Counted from the stretch's first letter, positions 7,998 to 15,727 are shown. The stretch is 21,711 bases of DNA from an uncultured Porphyromonadaceae bacterium (GCA_900541865.1 UQLO01000038.1:1-21711), one strand, 5' to 3'. Notes: generated from the sequence alone by a model not told the origin. A program made the numbers and translations.

Positions 7998-8020
7998 CGC
8001 ACTAACACCTCGCAATTACC

Positions 8021-9961
8021 ATGAAACGATTATTTACTCTGCTTCTGTGTGCGGCCGCCGTGCTGGCAGCCTCGGCATATAAACCCGTTATGGTGGGTCA
8101 CCGCGGCAGCGGCTATGGCGTCGAAAGCACCGAAGAAGCCTTTCGTCGCGGCGCCGAACTTGGCTTTCAATATGTTGAGTCCGACCTTAAGGTTACAGCC
8201 GACAAACGCTTTGTCCTCAGCCACGACGACGACACCAAGCGCCTGGGCGGCTCTCTGACAATAGCCTCCTCAACTCTGGCCGAGCTCCAGGCCGAAACCC
8301 TTACCCAGACTCGCAACGGCGTGAAGTACACCGGACGCCTGATGAGTCTGGACGAATGGCTGGCGCTGTGCGACGAGCTCAACATTCTGCCTCTGATAGA
8401 GCTCAAGTGGGCAACAGGTGTCAACAACAACGACCAGAGCAATATCCCCCTGCTCATCAGCACTATCGAGCAGGCCGGCTTCCGCAACCGTTGCATTATC
8501 CTCACTTCGATGAAGAACTGCCTGAGCTACATACGCCGCAACTATCCCGACATCGAGCTGCAGTTCCTCACCGGCGAGTATTGGGCCAACCACTTCCAGT
8601 GGTGCGCCGACAATGGCATCGACGCCGACATTCAGTCCGGCTATTTCACCTTCGAGACGGTCACGCAGTTCCACAACGCCGGTCTCAAGGTGAACATGTG
8701 GACCACCAACGACCTCTCCGGATATCGGAAATACGCTTCCTGGGGCTGCGACTTCATCACTACCGACCGACTGGACGCAAACTCTCTCCCTGAAGTCGAG
8801 GTGCTCACCCCGCAGGACCCCCCAACGCCCGTTGACTTGGTGTGGGAGCAGCTCTGGGTGCGCAGCAACGTCAACAACAACGCCCCCGAAAATATCGACG
8901 GGGCTAACGCACAGCAGGGCACGGCTGTGAATGGTCTGTTCTACATCAACAACTGCGAAGAAAAACTTATCCATATTTTCAGCCAAGGCCAACACATAGG
9001 GTCCATTCCCGGCGGTGCCGGGTGGGGATGCTGCCGCGACTTCGCCGGCAACATAATAGTGCGCAACGACAAAAACACCGACGGCAACCTCAAATTCATC
9101 ATCTACCCCGCCGGCGCCACCCCCGCAAACCCCGGCACACCCGTCGAACTCGATGTCGAAGTGCCTCTCAGCGGTCAGACCAACTTCATAAACGCATCAG
9201 GCGACGTCCTTGGCGAGGGCGGTCGAATCTTCCTCTTCCCCAACGGCCAGAAGGGCGTCAACATCGTCGAAATTGCCCGTGGGGCTCTCGTGGAGGCCCG
9301 CCGGTCGCCCGAGCTGGAGATTGCAGGCAGCGCCGCCGGATATGTGGTGCCTACCGAAAACTCCGACGCCAACTGGTACTACCAGGTGCGAAACAAAGGC
9401 ATCTACAAATGGAACGGCTCCCAAAGCGAGGACTTCTCCGTGGGTCCAAGCTCAACCACCCCGCCTGCCCGAAACAGCACCGGAGGTATGGCCTTTATCA
9501 ACCACAACAACAACCTCATCTTCCTCCACAACAGCGGAGCCAACTACAAAGGCGGCTTCACCGTGCGAAACAACACCATATCCACTGTCATTGCAAACAT
9601 CGACCCCATCGGAACTTTGGGATATACCGACGGCGGCAACCGCTCTACCTTCAACTGGCTGATTACCGAGCAGACTGCTGAGGGACAATACGCCGTCTAC
9701 CAGTACTGCCCCTCCAACGGCATGGCCGAATACCGTCTCACCGACCGCCTTTCCGGCATTGAGGCCCGGGAGGTCCGCTCCCTACCCTACTCCCTGCGTG
9801 GCCGCACGCTCGCGGCAGCCGACCCGGAAGCTCACATTGAGGTGTTCTCCATCATGGGACGACGAGTGGCCCTCGGCACCGGAACCGCCGACCTTTCGTC
9901 GCTTCCCGCCGGCCTCTACATCGTGCGCATTGGCGACAAGGCCCACAAAATATCGCTCTGA
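8021..9961 (+). CDS. Exported glycerophosphodiester phosphodiesterase-like protein with T9SS tail
   Basis: This 646-residue protein begins with a signal peptide (1-19, cut near ASA-Y). A GDPD catalytic domain (about 21-252) follows with H27-R28, E53-x-D55, H68-D69, IELK (126-129) and the late WTTND (227-231). GDPDs cleave glycerophosphodiesters to an alcohol and glycerol-3-phosphate using a divalent metal. After a proline-rich linker (about 262-270) comes a long unassigned region (about 270-570), rich in N, G and beta-type segments and possibly propeller-like. A Por secretion tail closes the protein (606-646, IEVFSIMGRR...LPAGLYIVRI). The protein is therefore expected to cross the outer membrane by type IX secretion and remain on or leave the cell surface. 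It stands alone, with its own promoter. The substrate is unknown; phospholipid headgroups or teichoic-type polymers are options. Confidence 0.9.
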   Translation: MKRLFTLLLCAAAVLAASAYKPVMVGHRGSGYGVESTEEAFRRGAELGFQYVESDLKVTADKRFVLSHDDDTKRLGGSLTIASSTLAELQAETLTQTRNGVKYTGRLMSLDEWLALCDELNILPLIELKWATGVNNNDQSNIPLLISTIEQAGFRNRCIILTSMKNCLSYIRRNYPDIELQFLTGEYWANHFQWCADNGIDADIQSGYFTFETVTQFHNAGLKVNMWTTNDLSGYRKYASWGCDFITTDRLDANSLPEVEVLTPQDPPTPVDLVWEQLWVRSNVNNNAPENIDGANAQQGTAVNGLFYINNCEEKLIHIFSQGQHIGSIPGGAGWGCCRDFAGNIIVRNDKNTDGNLKFIIYPAGATPANPGTPVELDVEVPLSGQTNFINASGDVLGEGGRIFLFPNGQKGVNIVEIARGALVEARRSPELEIAGSAAGYVVPTENSDANWYYQVRNKGIYKWNGSQSEDFSVGPSSTTPPARNSTGGMAFINHNNNLIFLHNSGANYKGGFTVRNNTISTVIANIDPIGTLGYTDGGNRSTFNWLITEQTAEGQYAVYQYCPSNGMAEYRLTDRLSGIEAREVRSLPYSLRGRTLAAADPEAHIEVFSIMGRRVALGTGTADLSSLPAGLYIVRIGDKAHKISL

Positions 9962-9986
9962 CATCCCCCGCGCCCCTACTCTTCAA

Positions 9987-11465
9987 TCAGTATTGCATGT
10001 AGATGAAGGGCATGAGTTCGTTCTGGCTTGCCTGGACCACCAGAAAGAGTATGGCGGCCAACAGCACGCCTTGCCAAAGTGCCGGAAGGGAGGTATAGGC
10101 GCCCGATGCCGCTGTGGTCCATGTGCGCGGCGTCATGTGGGCTATAAAGCCTAAAGCCAGCGCCAGCACTATCATCAGGTAGCCCTCCACAAACTGGGGA
10201 GCTACCGAGAGGTGAAAATCGGTGAATATCCGATCGGCCATTTGCCCGACTGTCTCCATCGAGGGTGCGCGGAAGAAGGTGAAACCCACTACCATGAGCG
10301 CGAATGTGATGCCGATATTGACCGCACGCAGCGTTCGAGTGCCGCGCAGTGCCTCCGGGGTAGGCCACACCTTGCGCAGCCATTTGTGGGCCACAAGCAG
10401 GGCGCCGTTGTACGCACCCCAGACGATATACATCGCCGAAGCGCCGTGCCACAGGCCGCCCAAGGTCATCGTCAGCATAAGGTTGAGCTGCGTGCGCGCC
10501 TTGCCCCGGCGGTTGCCCCCAAGGGGGATATAGAGATAGTCTTTGAGCCAGGTAGACAGCGAGATATGCCAGCGGTTCCAAAACTCGGTCGGGTTTTGGC
10601 TCTTGAAGGGCGCCATGAAATTGTCCTTGAAGCGGTAGCCCAGCAGCAGAGCCAGCCCGATGGCCATATCGGAGTAGCCCGAGAAGTCGCAGTAGAGCTG
10701 AATGGTGAAGCCGATAGCCCCCATAAGATTTTCGAAACCCGTATAGAGCAGTGGGTTCTCGAAGATGCGCGTCACGAAATTACCGCTAATGAAGTCGGCG
10801 ATCACCACCTTTTTAACAAGGCCCGTCATGATGAGAAAGAGACCCTCGGCAGTGGTCTGACGCGTGGGGTTGGCGTTGGCGTGTATCTGGGGAAGCAAAT
10901 CTTTGGCGCGCACCACCGGTCCCGCAAGAAGCGGCGGGAAGAAGGTAAGAAAGAAGGCATACTCCACGAAGCTGCGGCACGGTTCGAGTTGACCCCGGTA
11001 GATATCGACCATATAGCTGATACTGCGGAAGGTAAAGAACGAGATGCCAGCCGGAAGGATCACGCTCACCGGGTCGAATTCAGTACTCACCATACTTGCA
11101 AAAGCTTCGCCCAGCAGGTTGAAGTACTTGAACCATACGAGCATGCCCAAGTTGAGAACCACGTTGAGAGCCACTATGCCGCGGCCCAAAGCCGTCTTGC
11201 CGGCCCGGCCCAACCATCGCCCCAGAAAATAGTCGCTCACGCAGACCCCGCAGAGAATAAACACGCAGTCCGCGCTCGACTTATAGTAGAAGTAGAGCGA
11301 AAAAGCTATCACCACCCACATCTTAAGGCGGCGGTGTCCCTTAACGAGGTGATAAACACCTAAAAACGCAAGGAAAAGAAACAGAAACAGACCGGTGTTG
11401 AACAGCAGAGGCTGCCCGGGGTCATAGCTGAGGAGAGAAACCAAACGGTCGAAAAATTCGCTCAT
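9987..11465 (-). CDS. MBOAT-family membrane O-acyltransferase (AlgI-like)
   Basis: This 492-residue polytopic protein starts at the ATG 11465-11463; an in-frame ATG nine codons upstream is less likely because homologues begin with a short amphipathic segment like MSEFFDRLVSLL. MBOAT hallmarks are ILPAGISFFTFRSISYMVDIYRG, FFPPLLAGPVVR, QLYCDFSGYSDMAIG, FWNRWHISLSTWLKDYLYIPLGG and the active-site-type GGLWHGAS, with histidines at 300 and 340 of this start. AlgI-like members move acetyl or other acyl groups across the inner membrane onto exported polysaccharides. The usual periplasmic partner (AlgJ/AlgX or SGNH type) is not adjacent, so the acceptor is unknown. The stop faces the GDPD stop across 25 bp. 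Confidence 0.93.
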   Translation of the reverse strand: MSEFFDRLVSLLSYDPGQPLLFNTGLFLFLFLAFLGVYHLVKGHRRLKMWVVIAFSLYFYYKSSADCVFILCGVCVSDYFLGRWLGRAGKTALGRGIVALNVVLNLGMLVWFKYFNLLGEAFASMVSTEFDPVSVILPAGISFFTFRSISYMVDIYRGQLEPCRSFVEYAFFLTFFPPLLAGPVVRAKDLLPQIHANANPTRQTTAEGLFLIMTGLVKKVVIADFISGNFVTRIFENPLLYTGFENLMGAIGFTIQLYCDFSGYSDMAIGLALLLGYRFKDNFMAPFKSQNPTEFWNRWHISLSTWLKDYLYIPLGGNRRGKARTQLNLMLTMTLGGLWHGASAMYIVWGAYNGALLVAHKWLRKVWPTPEALRGTRTLRAVNIGITFALMVVGFTFFRAPSMETVGQMADRIFTDFHLSVAPQFVEGYLMIVLALALGFIAHMTPRTWTTAASGAYTSLPALWQGVLLAAILFLVVQASQNELMPFIYMQY

Positions 11466-11517
11466 GAGCGGTGGAGGCTGGGCGACGGGCAACGGCCCGC
11501 CGGTTTTATTGGGACTG

Positions 11518-11525
11518 CAAAGTTA
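11518..11525 (-). promoter_or_regulatory. -7 box for the MBOAT gene
   Basis: The minus strand reads TAACTTTG, an exact TAnnTTTG match 52 bp before the chosen ATG. A TTTG lies about 25 bp further upstream, longer than the normal 19-21 bp, so the -33 element is weak. The spacing also supports the shorter MBOAT start. Confidence 0.55.
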
Positions 11526-11607
11526 AACATTCCTGCGGGAATTTGAAAACCAAATTAAACAGAATGCAAAAATGCGGGCTGCAACCCGGCTGACGTATGG
11601 ACCCCGG

Positions 11608-11660
11608 CGAAAAAAAAGAATGCATCTGCGTGTCGGCCAGGGCTGAAGCCCTCACTCCAT
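11608..11660 (-). terminator. Possible terminator or palindromic unit after the ung-to-Sua5 operon
   Basis: On the minus strand, an inverted repeat (AGGGC-loop-GCCCT around 11639-11652) is followed after about 25 bases by a run of eight T (11609-11616). The hairpin and T-run are too far apart for a classic intrinsic terminator. The hairpin may instead belong to a dispersed palindromic element. Confidence 0.3.
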
Positions 11661-11685
11661 ACGGTGCGACCCCTTGCGCCTCCCC

Positions 11686-11717
11686 AATTCTCAATTATCA
11701 ATTCTCAAAGAATTCTC
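11686..11717. repeat. Short AATTCTC direct repeats over an operon end
   Basis: Three copies of AATTCTC (11686-11692, 11700-11706, 11711-11717) occur within 32 bp. The Sua5-family stop codon (11698-11700) and last sense codons fall inside the tract. Tracts of this general composition are often seen between genes in Bacteroidales. No function can be assigned. Confidence 0.5.
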
Positions 11718-12318
11718 CCTTGCCTTGTCGAACGAGTTCGGGAGCGGCGGAGTCGGTGAGGTCGACTATGGTGGAGGGGACGACTCCCGTGTCTTCCCCG
11801 GCTATGCAGAGGGCGATTTCTGAATAAGCGCCGTAGGCGTCGGCCACGGCTTCGGGCGTTATTTCGTCGCCCGCGTCGGCGTCGACAACTGCCGAGCTGC
11901 TCATCAGAGGGTTGCCCAGCTCCTCAGCCAGTCGCCGGGCAAAGGCGCAGTCGGGGATGCGTATTCCGGCCTGCCTACGGCCTTTGAAAATTTTCGGCAG
12001 AGCCGACGAGGCCGGAAGTATGAAGGTATACGGCCCGGGCAAGCTGCGCCGCAGTATGTTGAAGGCGTTGTTGTCGATTCGGGCGTAGGCCGCAGCTTGG
12101 CTGAGGTCAGAGCATACTATCGACAGCACGTTTTTGTCGGGGTTTATGCCCTTTATGCGGCAGAGGCGCTCCACGGCCTTGTTGTTTGCCGCGTCGCATC
12201 CGAGGGCATAGAGAGTATCGGTGGGGTAGATGATGATGCGGCCGTCGCGAAGGGCGGCCACGGCTTCGTCGATGATTCGGCCGTTGGGCTCGTTTGAGTG
12301 CTGCCGTAGTGTTTTCAT
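11698..12318 (-). CDS. Sua5/YciO/YrdC-family protein (putative threonylcarbamoyl-AMP synthase)
   Basis: This 206-residue protein starts at the ATG 12318-12316, which overlaps the upstream stop by 4 bp (ATGA). A longer in-frame extension to 12429 only shadows the neighbour and is rejected. The YrdC fold is shown by IIIYPTDTLYALGCDA, the RIKGINPDKN nucleotide/threonine-binding stretch, LPGPYTFILPASSALPKIF, GIRIPD and the late GVVPSTIVDLT. Family members make threonylcarbamoyl-AMP for the t6A base of ANN-decoding tRNAs. The RIKG-type signature is nearer the YciO branch, whose exact role is less certain. It is the last gene of the ung-led unit. Confidence 0.88.
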   Translation of the reverse strand: MKTLRQHSNEPNGRIIDEAVAALRDGRIIIYPTDTLYALGCDAANNKAVERLCRIKGINPDKNVLSIVCSDLSQAAAYARIDNNAFNILRRSLPGPYTFILPASSALPKIFKGRRQAGIRIPDCAFARRLAEELGNPLMSSSAVVDADAGDEITPEAVADAYGAYSEIALCIAGEDTGVVPSTIVDLTDSAAPELVRQGKGEFFEN

Positions 12319-12983
12319 GGTTCCACAGTAAAGATGTTCATATCCGGCTCTGCCCCGGCGTATTCTGTCAGCAGTTCCCTGACGAGGTCGACGGCCGCTG
12401 CATTGCCCATCTCGCAGTCTCCGTAACAATTGAGCGTAACGAGCAGTCGGCGCGTAGACGGAGAGAGTGCGGTGCGCTCATTGTCGGAGGTCGGTGTGCC
12501 TATGCCTCCTATGGCGTCGCGGAACACCGGCAGACACTCTATGTTGAGCTCGCCGCGGCCGATGGCTTGGTAGGGCTCTCCGGGACGCCCCTTGCCAAGC
12601 ACGAGCTCCCCGCCTGCGATTTTGTCGGCGTCGAAGGCGCCTATGGAGTGGCCGGTGAGCAGCGAGGCCAGGTTGATCAGGTCGACTATGGCCGTGGTGC
12701 GGTAGAGCTCCTTGCCGCCGACTGCACGCCGCATCAGGGCCTCCGCGCTGGGGCGGTAGCGGTTGGGCTCCTTGCCCAATGCCTTGTAGGCCGTGCGAGT
12801 GGCATCTATGGCCGGTCGGTGACGAACACACTCCATCGGTGTGGCGCCCAACTCCTTGGCGGCCTCGCATAAGCGCTGCCAAAGCGCATCCGGCGTAGGC
12901 GGATTGACAACCGACGATTCAAAAACGACTACCTTGAGACCCGGTGCGGCCTGACCGACCTCCGGCGAAATCGAAACCTTCAT
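12315..12983 (-). CDS. Standalone B3/B4 (tRNA-synthetase editing-type) domain protein
   Basis: This 222-residue protein consists mainly of the B3/B4 domain known from the phenylalanyl-tRNA synthetase beta chain, where it hydrolyses Tyr-tRNA(Phe). Seen here are NRYRPSAEALMRRAVGGKELYR, IVDLINLASLLTGHSIGAFDADKIAG, LGKGRPGEPYQAIGRGE, and a C-terminal NCYGDCEMGNAAAVDLVRELL. No synthetase catalytic or anticodon-binding part is present. A free-standing trans-editing role is plausible but unproven. It overlaps the Sua5-family gene by 4 bp and follows DUF3109 by 9 bp. The ATG at 12983-12981 is the natural start. Confidence 0.85.
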   Translation of the reverse strand: MKVSISPEVGQAAPGLKVVVFESSVVNPPTPDALWQRLCEAAKELGATPMECVRHRPAIDATRTAYKALGKEPNRYRPSAEALMRRAVGGKELYRTTAIVDLINLASLLTGHSIGAFDADKIAGGELVLGKGRPGEPYQAIGRGELNIECLPVFRDAIGGIGTPTSDNERTALSPSTRRLLVTLNCYGDCEMGNAAAVDLVRELLTEYAGAEPDMNIFTVEP

Positions 12984-12992
12984 AACGTGCTA

Positions 12993-13574
12993 TTATTGAC
13001 AATATTGGCGGATATATTCCTCGCAGGTTAGTTTGAGTTCCTCATACCACCGGTCGCCGAAGCGGCGCCGTAGCGGGCCTTCGAGAAACTGATAAGCGCG
13101 GATACCCTTTGCGCGTCCGAGCACCTCGGCTGCGCGGCATATCTTCCACCGGTCGTAGTTGACGGCCGTGAAAGTCGGGTACTTCTTAAGGCGCACCGGA
13201 TACAGGTGGCACGACACCGGCTTGAGAAAGTCTGTCCGACCCTCGCGATAAGCCTTCTCCAGGGCGCAAATCCAGGTGCCGTCGTCGGCCAGGGTGGCAA
13301 ATACGCAGTTGCGGTTTTCGACCAACTGCGTGACGAGTTCGCCTTCGACGTCGCGGTAGCTGGTGCCGCACTCCTCGATTTGGCGTTTGGCGCCCGGCAG
13401 AAGGTCCGGCCACACCACAGGCAGCAGCTCGCGGATGCGGGCATCTTCCTGCTCGGTGACGGGAGCGCCGGCGTCGCCTTCAAGGCAGCACTGCCCCTTG
13501 CAGGCGCCCAGGTCGCAGCAGAAAAAACGTTCTATAAGGTCAAGACTGACAAGAGTATCCTGAATCTGAAGCAT
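12993..13574 (-). CDS. DUF3109 cysteine-rich protein
   Basis: This 193-residue protein starts at the ATG 13574-13572 (MLQIQDTLVSLDL). The 47-codon upstream extension reads antisense-like sequence over the neighbour and is rejected. A conserved cysteine cluster (C19, C20, C25, C29, C30 in FFCCDLGACKGQCC), then C90, C103, C122 (PVSCHLYPVR) and C146, suggests a bound metal, either zinc or an iron-sulfur cluster. The family is well conserved in Bacteroidota but has no established function. It begins 10 bp after the T9SS plug gene. The cysteine pattern is intact, so the protein is probably active. Confidence 0.9.
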   Translation of the reverse strand: MLQIQDTLVSLDLIERFFCCDLGACKGQCCLEGDAGAPVTEQEDARIRELLPVVWPDLLPGAKRQIEECGTSYRDVEGELVTQLVENRNCVFATLADDGTWICALEKAYREGRTDFLKPVSCHLYPVRLKKYPTFTAVNYDRWKICRAAEVLGRAKGIRAYQFLEGPLRRRFGDRWYEELKLTCEEYIRQYCQ

Positions 13575-13584
13575 ATGTCGTAAT

Positions 13585-14844
13585 TTAGAGGCCGCGAGCG
13601 GCGCCCACGCCGATAAGGCGGTCGTAGCGCTCGCCGCGGCGGCGGTGGTAGACCCGCACAAAGTATTCGTTTTCTGTTTGGTAATTGTCGCCCTCCACCT
13701 GAGCCGTATAACCACGTCGGGCTCCCGGCGGCACGGTGAGATACTGATAGTTGTAGGCGCCCTGCTTCAGGAGCATAGCGCGCTCGTAGCGACCCCGGGA
13801 GTGGTTGTAGACCATGCGGGCGTTGGGATCGAAGCGGCGCATGGTGAAGTCGCCGTCGACGAATACCATCGCGCCGGGCATCTCGTCGGTCTCCAGGGCA
13901 AAGTGGACCACGCCGTAGTCGGCCTCGGTGTCGGGGTTCTGACTGTCGCGGCGACGAATGAAGAACCGTCCGCCCTGCGTCTCGTCGTAGGAATATGCCT
14001 CGTCGGCCCGAGGCAAATCGGGCACCAGGGTATAATGGTAATACGGATGAAAGTACTCGATGGCGTCGACCCCCATGCCGGGGTAGTGCTCCGTGACCGT
14101 TTCGAAGCGCCGGTATTCGTTGCCTCCCTCGAAGATAAGCTCCGGTGTGTGCTCGAACACGGCTGTGCTGCCAAGCATACGCATGGGGTGGCGCACGGCG
14201 ACCTCCGAATCAAGGCGCCCGTTCTGCCCTACCACCACGATGAGGTCGTTGAATGGGTCTTCGACGGAGGCCCTCTCCGTGTCGACGGCCACGGTGAGCT
14301 GCTGGTGGCGCGCCCGATAGTCGATGTCGGTGTTTCCGGCCACCGTCACCTGCACAGGGGCCGCCTGCTCACTGACCATGAACCGGCATTGGAGCACCGT
14401 AGAGTCAGGGTCGGACTCGGGATAAACCCTCAGCAGATAGTTCCCGGAGAGTGTAGGCCGCATGTCGCCGTTGGGAAAGTCGAGCCGGTAGTGAACGTAG
14501 TGCACCGTTGTAGCTTGCGAAAAGTCGTAGTCCTCGACGACGCCCTCGTTGAAGCCCTCGAGATACTCGCTTTCGACCAGTGCGCTCGGTTGCCAGTTGG
14601 CGTTGCAGTGGGTCAGAGAGTAGCGGAAGAACTTGCGGTCGTCGGAGAGATGGTCGAACGACACCTCCAGCACATCGTCGGCGCCGAGCACCAGCACCGG
14701 GAATCCGAATTCGTCGCCAGCCGGGTGTATGCGCAGAGAGTGGATGCGGTCGTTGAAAACGCCCGTCATCGTGTCGGCCGCCATGCCGCCGACAGCACCG
14801 AGCACAGCGCCCAAGAGAGCCGTTATAAATCTTGCGGAAGCCAT
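13585..14844 (-). CDS. Type IX secretion system plug protein (DUF5103 family)
   Basis: This 419-residue exported protein has a signal-peptide-like start (residues 1-22, ending GGMAA). The DUF5103 landmarks are IHSLRIHPAGDEFGFPVLVLGADDVLEVSFDHL, YSLTHCNANWQPS, SEYLEGFNEGVVEDYDFS, YVHYRLDFPNGDM, LSGNYLLRVY and, late, YNYQYL and NEYFVRVYHRRRGERYDRLIG. In Flavobacterium, the Plug protein seals the periplasmic mouth of the SprA (Sov) translocon when no cargo is loaded. Its presence implies a type IX system and fits the T9SS-tailed GDPD about 3.6 kb away. It overlaps ung by 22 bp, so the two are co-transcribed, though the functions are unrelated. Confidence 0.88.
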   Translation of the reverse strand: MASARFITALLGAVLGAVGGMAADTMTGVFNDRIHSLRIHPAGDEFGFPVLVLGADDVLEVSFDHLSDDRKFFRYSLTHCNANWQPSALVESEYLEGFNEGVVEDYDFSQATTVHYVHYRLDFPNGDMRPTLSGNYLLRVYPESDPDSTVLQCRFMVSEQAAPVQVTVAGNTDIDYRARHQQLTVAVDTERASVEDPFNDLIVVVGQNGRLDSEVAVRHPMRMLGSTAVFEHTPELIFEGGNEYRRFETVTEHYPGMGVDAIEYFHPYYHYTLVPDLPRADEAYSYDETQGGRFFIRRRDSQNPDTEADYGVVHFALETDEMPGAMVFVDGDFTMRRFDPNARMVYNHSRGRYERAMLLKQGAYNYQYLTVPPGARRGYTAQVEGDNYQTENEYFVRVYHRRRGERYDRLIGVGAARGL

Positions 14845-15509
14845 ACGATAGGTTGTTTGCCTTGCTCGGCAAGGTATTTGTTGGCCGCGGCGAAGTGGCC
14901 GTTGCCGAAAAATCCGCGGTAGGCGCTCAGCGGCGAAGGGTGCGGCGAAGTGAGCACCAGATTTCGTGAGGAGTCAATCATACCGGCCTTGCGGATGGCA
15001 TACGAACCCCAGAGAAGGTAGACGATGCCGCTGCGCCGGCTGTTGAGGGCGCGGATGGCGGCGTCGGTGAAGAGCTCCCAGCCATGGCCCTGGTGGGAGC
15101 CGGCGCGATGGGCCTCCACAGTGAGGGTGGCGTTGAGCAGCAGCACGCCCTGATGCGCAAGGTAGTCCAGGTTGCCCGAGGCGGGAAGCGGTTCGCCCTG
15201 ACGGCCTTCCTCGGCGGCTATCTCCTTGAAGATATTTATCAGGCTCGGTGGAATGGCAACTCCGTCGCCCACCGAGAAGCAGAGCCCGTTCGCCTGACCG
15301 GGCCCGTGGTAGGGGTCCTGGCCCAGCACTACAACCTTTACTTCGTCGAAGGGGCAGGCGTCGAAGGCCGCAAAAATGCGCGACGGCGGCGGATAGACCG
15401 TCGTTCGACCATATTCAGCGCGCACAAAGCGCGTGAGCTCAGCGAAATAGGGCTGTTCCCACTGGTCGGCCAATGCCTGGTGCCATCCGGACTCTATCTT
15501 TACGTTCAT
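14823..15509 (-). CDS. ung: Uracil-DNA glycosylase, family 1
   Basis: This 228-residue enzyme removes uracil from DNA as the first step of base-excision repair. The catalytic GQDPYH motif (63-68, with D65 activating water), LLLNATLT (123-130, uracil-contacting N126) and the HPSPLSAYRGF loop (190-200, H190) are all present. Length is standard. The start at 15509-15507 (MNVKIES) is chosen because the 32 extra upstream codons run into the promoter region and read antisense-like residues. It heads a unit of five genes and overlaps the plug gene by 22 bp. Confidence 0.97.
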   Translation of the reverse strand: MNVKIESGWHQALADQWEQPYFAELTRFVRAEYGRTTVYPPPSRIFAAFDACPFDEVKVVVLGQDPYHGPGQANGLCFSVGDGVAIPPSLINIFKEIAAEEGRQGEPLPASGNLDYLAHQGVLLLNATLTVEAHRAGSHQGHGWELFTDAAIRALNSRRSGIVYLLWGSYAIRKAGMIDSSRNLVLTSPHPSPLSAYRGFFGNGHFAAANKYLAEQGKQPIVWLPQDL

Positions 15510-15518
15510 GAATTTTTT

Positions 15519-15550
15519 TTTGCAAAAATACAAAAAAAGCCGTACTTTTG
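15519..15550 (+). promoter_or_regulatory. Consensus promoter for tRNA-Arg
   Basis: TTTG at 15519-15522 and TACTTTTG at 15543-15550 are 20 bp apart, a full Bacteroidetes match. It points at the tRNA gene, predicting a start near 15557 and a 5' leader of about 56 bases to be trimmed. Confidence 0.78.
15523..15530 (-). promoter_or_regulatory. Possible -7 box for the ung operon
   Basis: The minus strand reads TATTTTTG (TAnnTTTG) 13 bp before the ung ATG, implying a very short leader. No TTTG is found at the right distance upstream. The box abuts the -33 element of the opposing tRNA promoter. Confidence 0.4.
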
Positions 15551-15560
15551 CACCACTGAA

Positions 15561-15601
15561 CGCCAACGAAAAGCGCCTCGGCAAGTTTCCACGCGTTGGC
15601 G
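15561..15601 (+). other. Stem-loop in the tRNA precursor leader
   Basis: CGCCAACG (15561-15568) pairs perfectly with CGTTGGCG (15594-15601) across a 25-base loop, just upstream of the tRNA. It may shape processing of the precursor or be chance. Confidence 0.35.
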
Positions 15602-15612
15602 GCATCCGGAAT

Positions 15613-15687
15613 GTGCCTGTAGTTCAATGGATAGAATTATGGATTCCGGTTCCATCGATTGGGGTTCGACTCCCCACAGGCATACCA
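15613..15687 (+). tRNA. tRNA-Arg (anticodon CCG)
   Basis: The 75-base gene folds as a normal cloverleaf. The acceptor stem GTGCCTG/CAGGCAT has one G-U pair, the D arm is GTTC/GAAT, the anticodon stem is ATGGA/TCCAT, the variable loop has four bases, and the T arm is TGGGG/CCCCA with loop TTCGACT. The anticodon loop TTCCGGT gives CCG, reading codon CGG for arginine. The discriminator A and the CCA end are encoded (15684-15687). Transcription is likely from the promoter at 15519-15550. Confidence 0.95.
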
Positions 15688-15695
15688 AAGACGAC

Positions 15696-15727
15696 CAGGA
15701 GCTGCTCCCCGCCGGAAGCAGCTCCTG
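15696..15727 (+). terminator. Strong hairpin after tRNA-Arg
   Basis: CAGGAGCTGCT (15696-15706) and AGCAGCTCCTG (15717-15727) form a perfect 11-bp stem with a 10-base loop, nine bases after the tRNA. No T-run follows (AATTATGT), so termination may be partial. No separate promoter for the downstream transporter was found, so readthrough from the tRNA is possible. Confidence 0.55.

Noticed and set aside
7789..8020. A riboswitch or small RNA in the divergent spacer
   Set aside because: Only two promoters and a 12-bp palindrome are seen. The leaders on both sides are too short for a riboswitch.
10212..11363. Plus-strand open frame (383 codons) opposite the MBOAT gene
   Set aside because: It is antisense to a clear membrane acyltransferase and shows no family features.
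12319..12429. N-terminal extension of the Sua5-family protein
   Set aside because: The 37 extra codons (R- and G-rich) overlap the B3/B4 gene in another frame. The ATG at 12318 makes a typical ATGA overlap and fits the family length.
13575..13715. N-terminal extension of the DUF3109 protein
   Set aside because: It overlaps the plug gene in another frame, and homologues start at MLQIQDTLVSLDL.
13645..14922. Long plus-strand open frame (425 codons) opposite the T9SS plug gene
   Set aside because: It mirrors the conserved DUF5103 gene, is rich in H, V and G without domains, and has no promoter.
15510..15605. N-terminal extension of ung
   Set aside because: It would cross the promoter boxes and tRNA leader, and the extra residues do not resemble the family.
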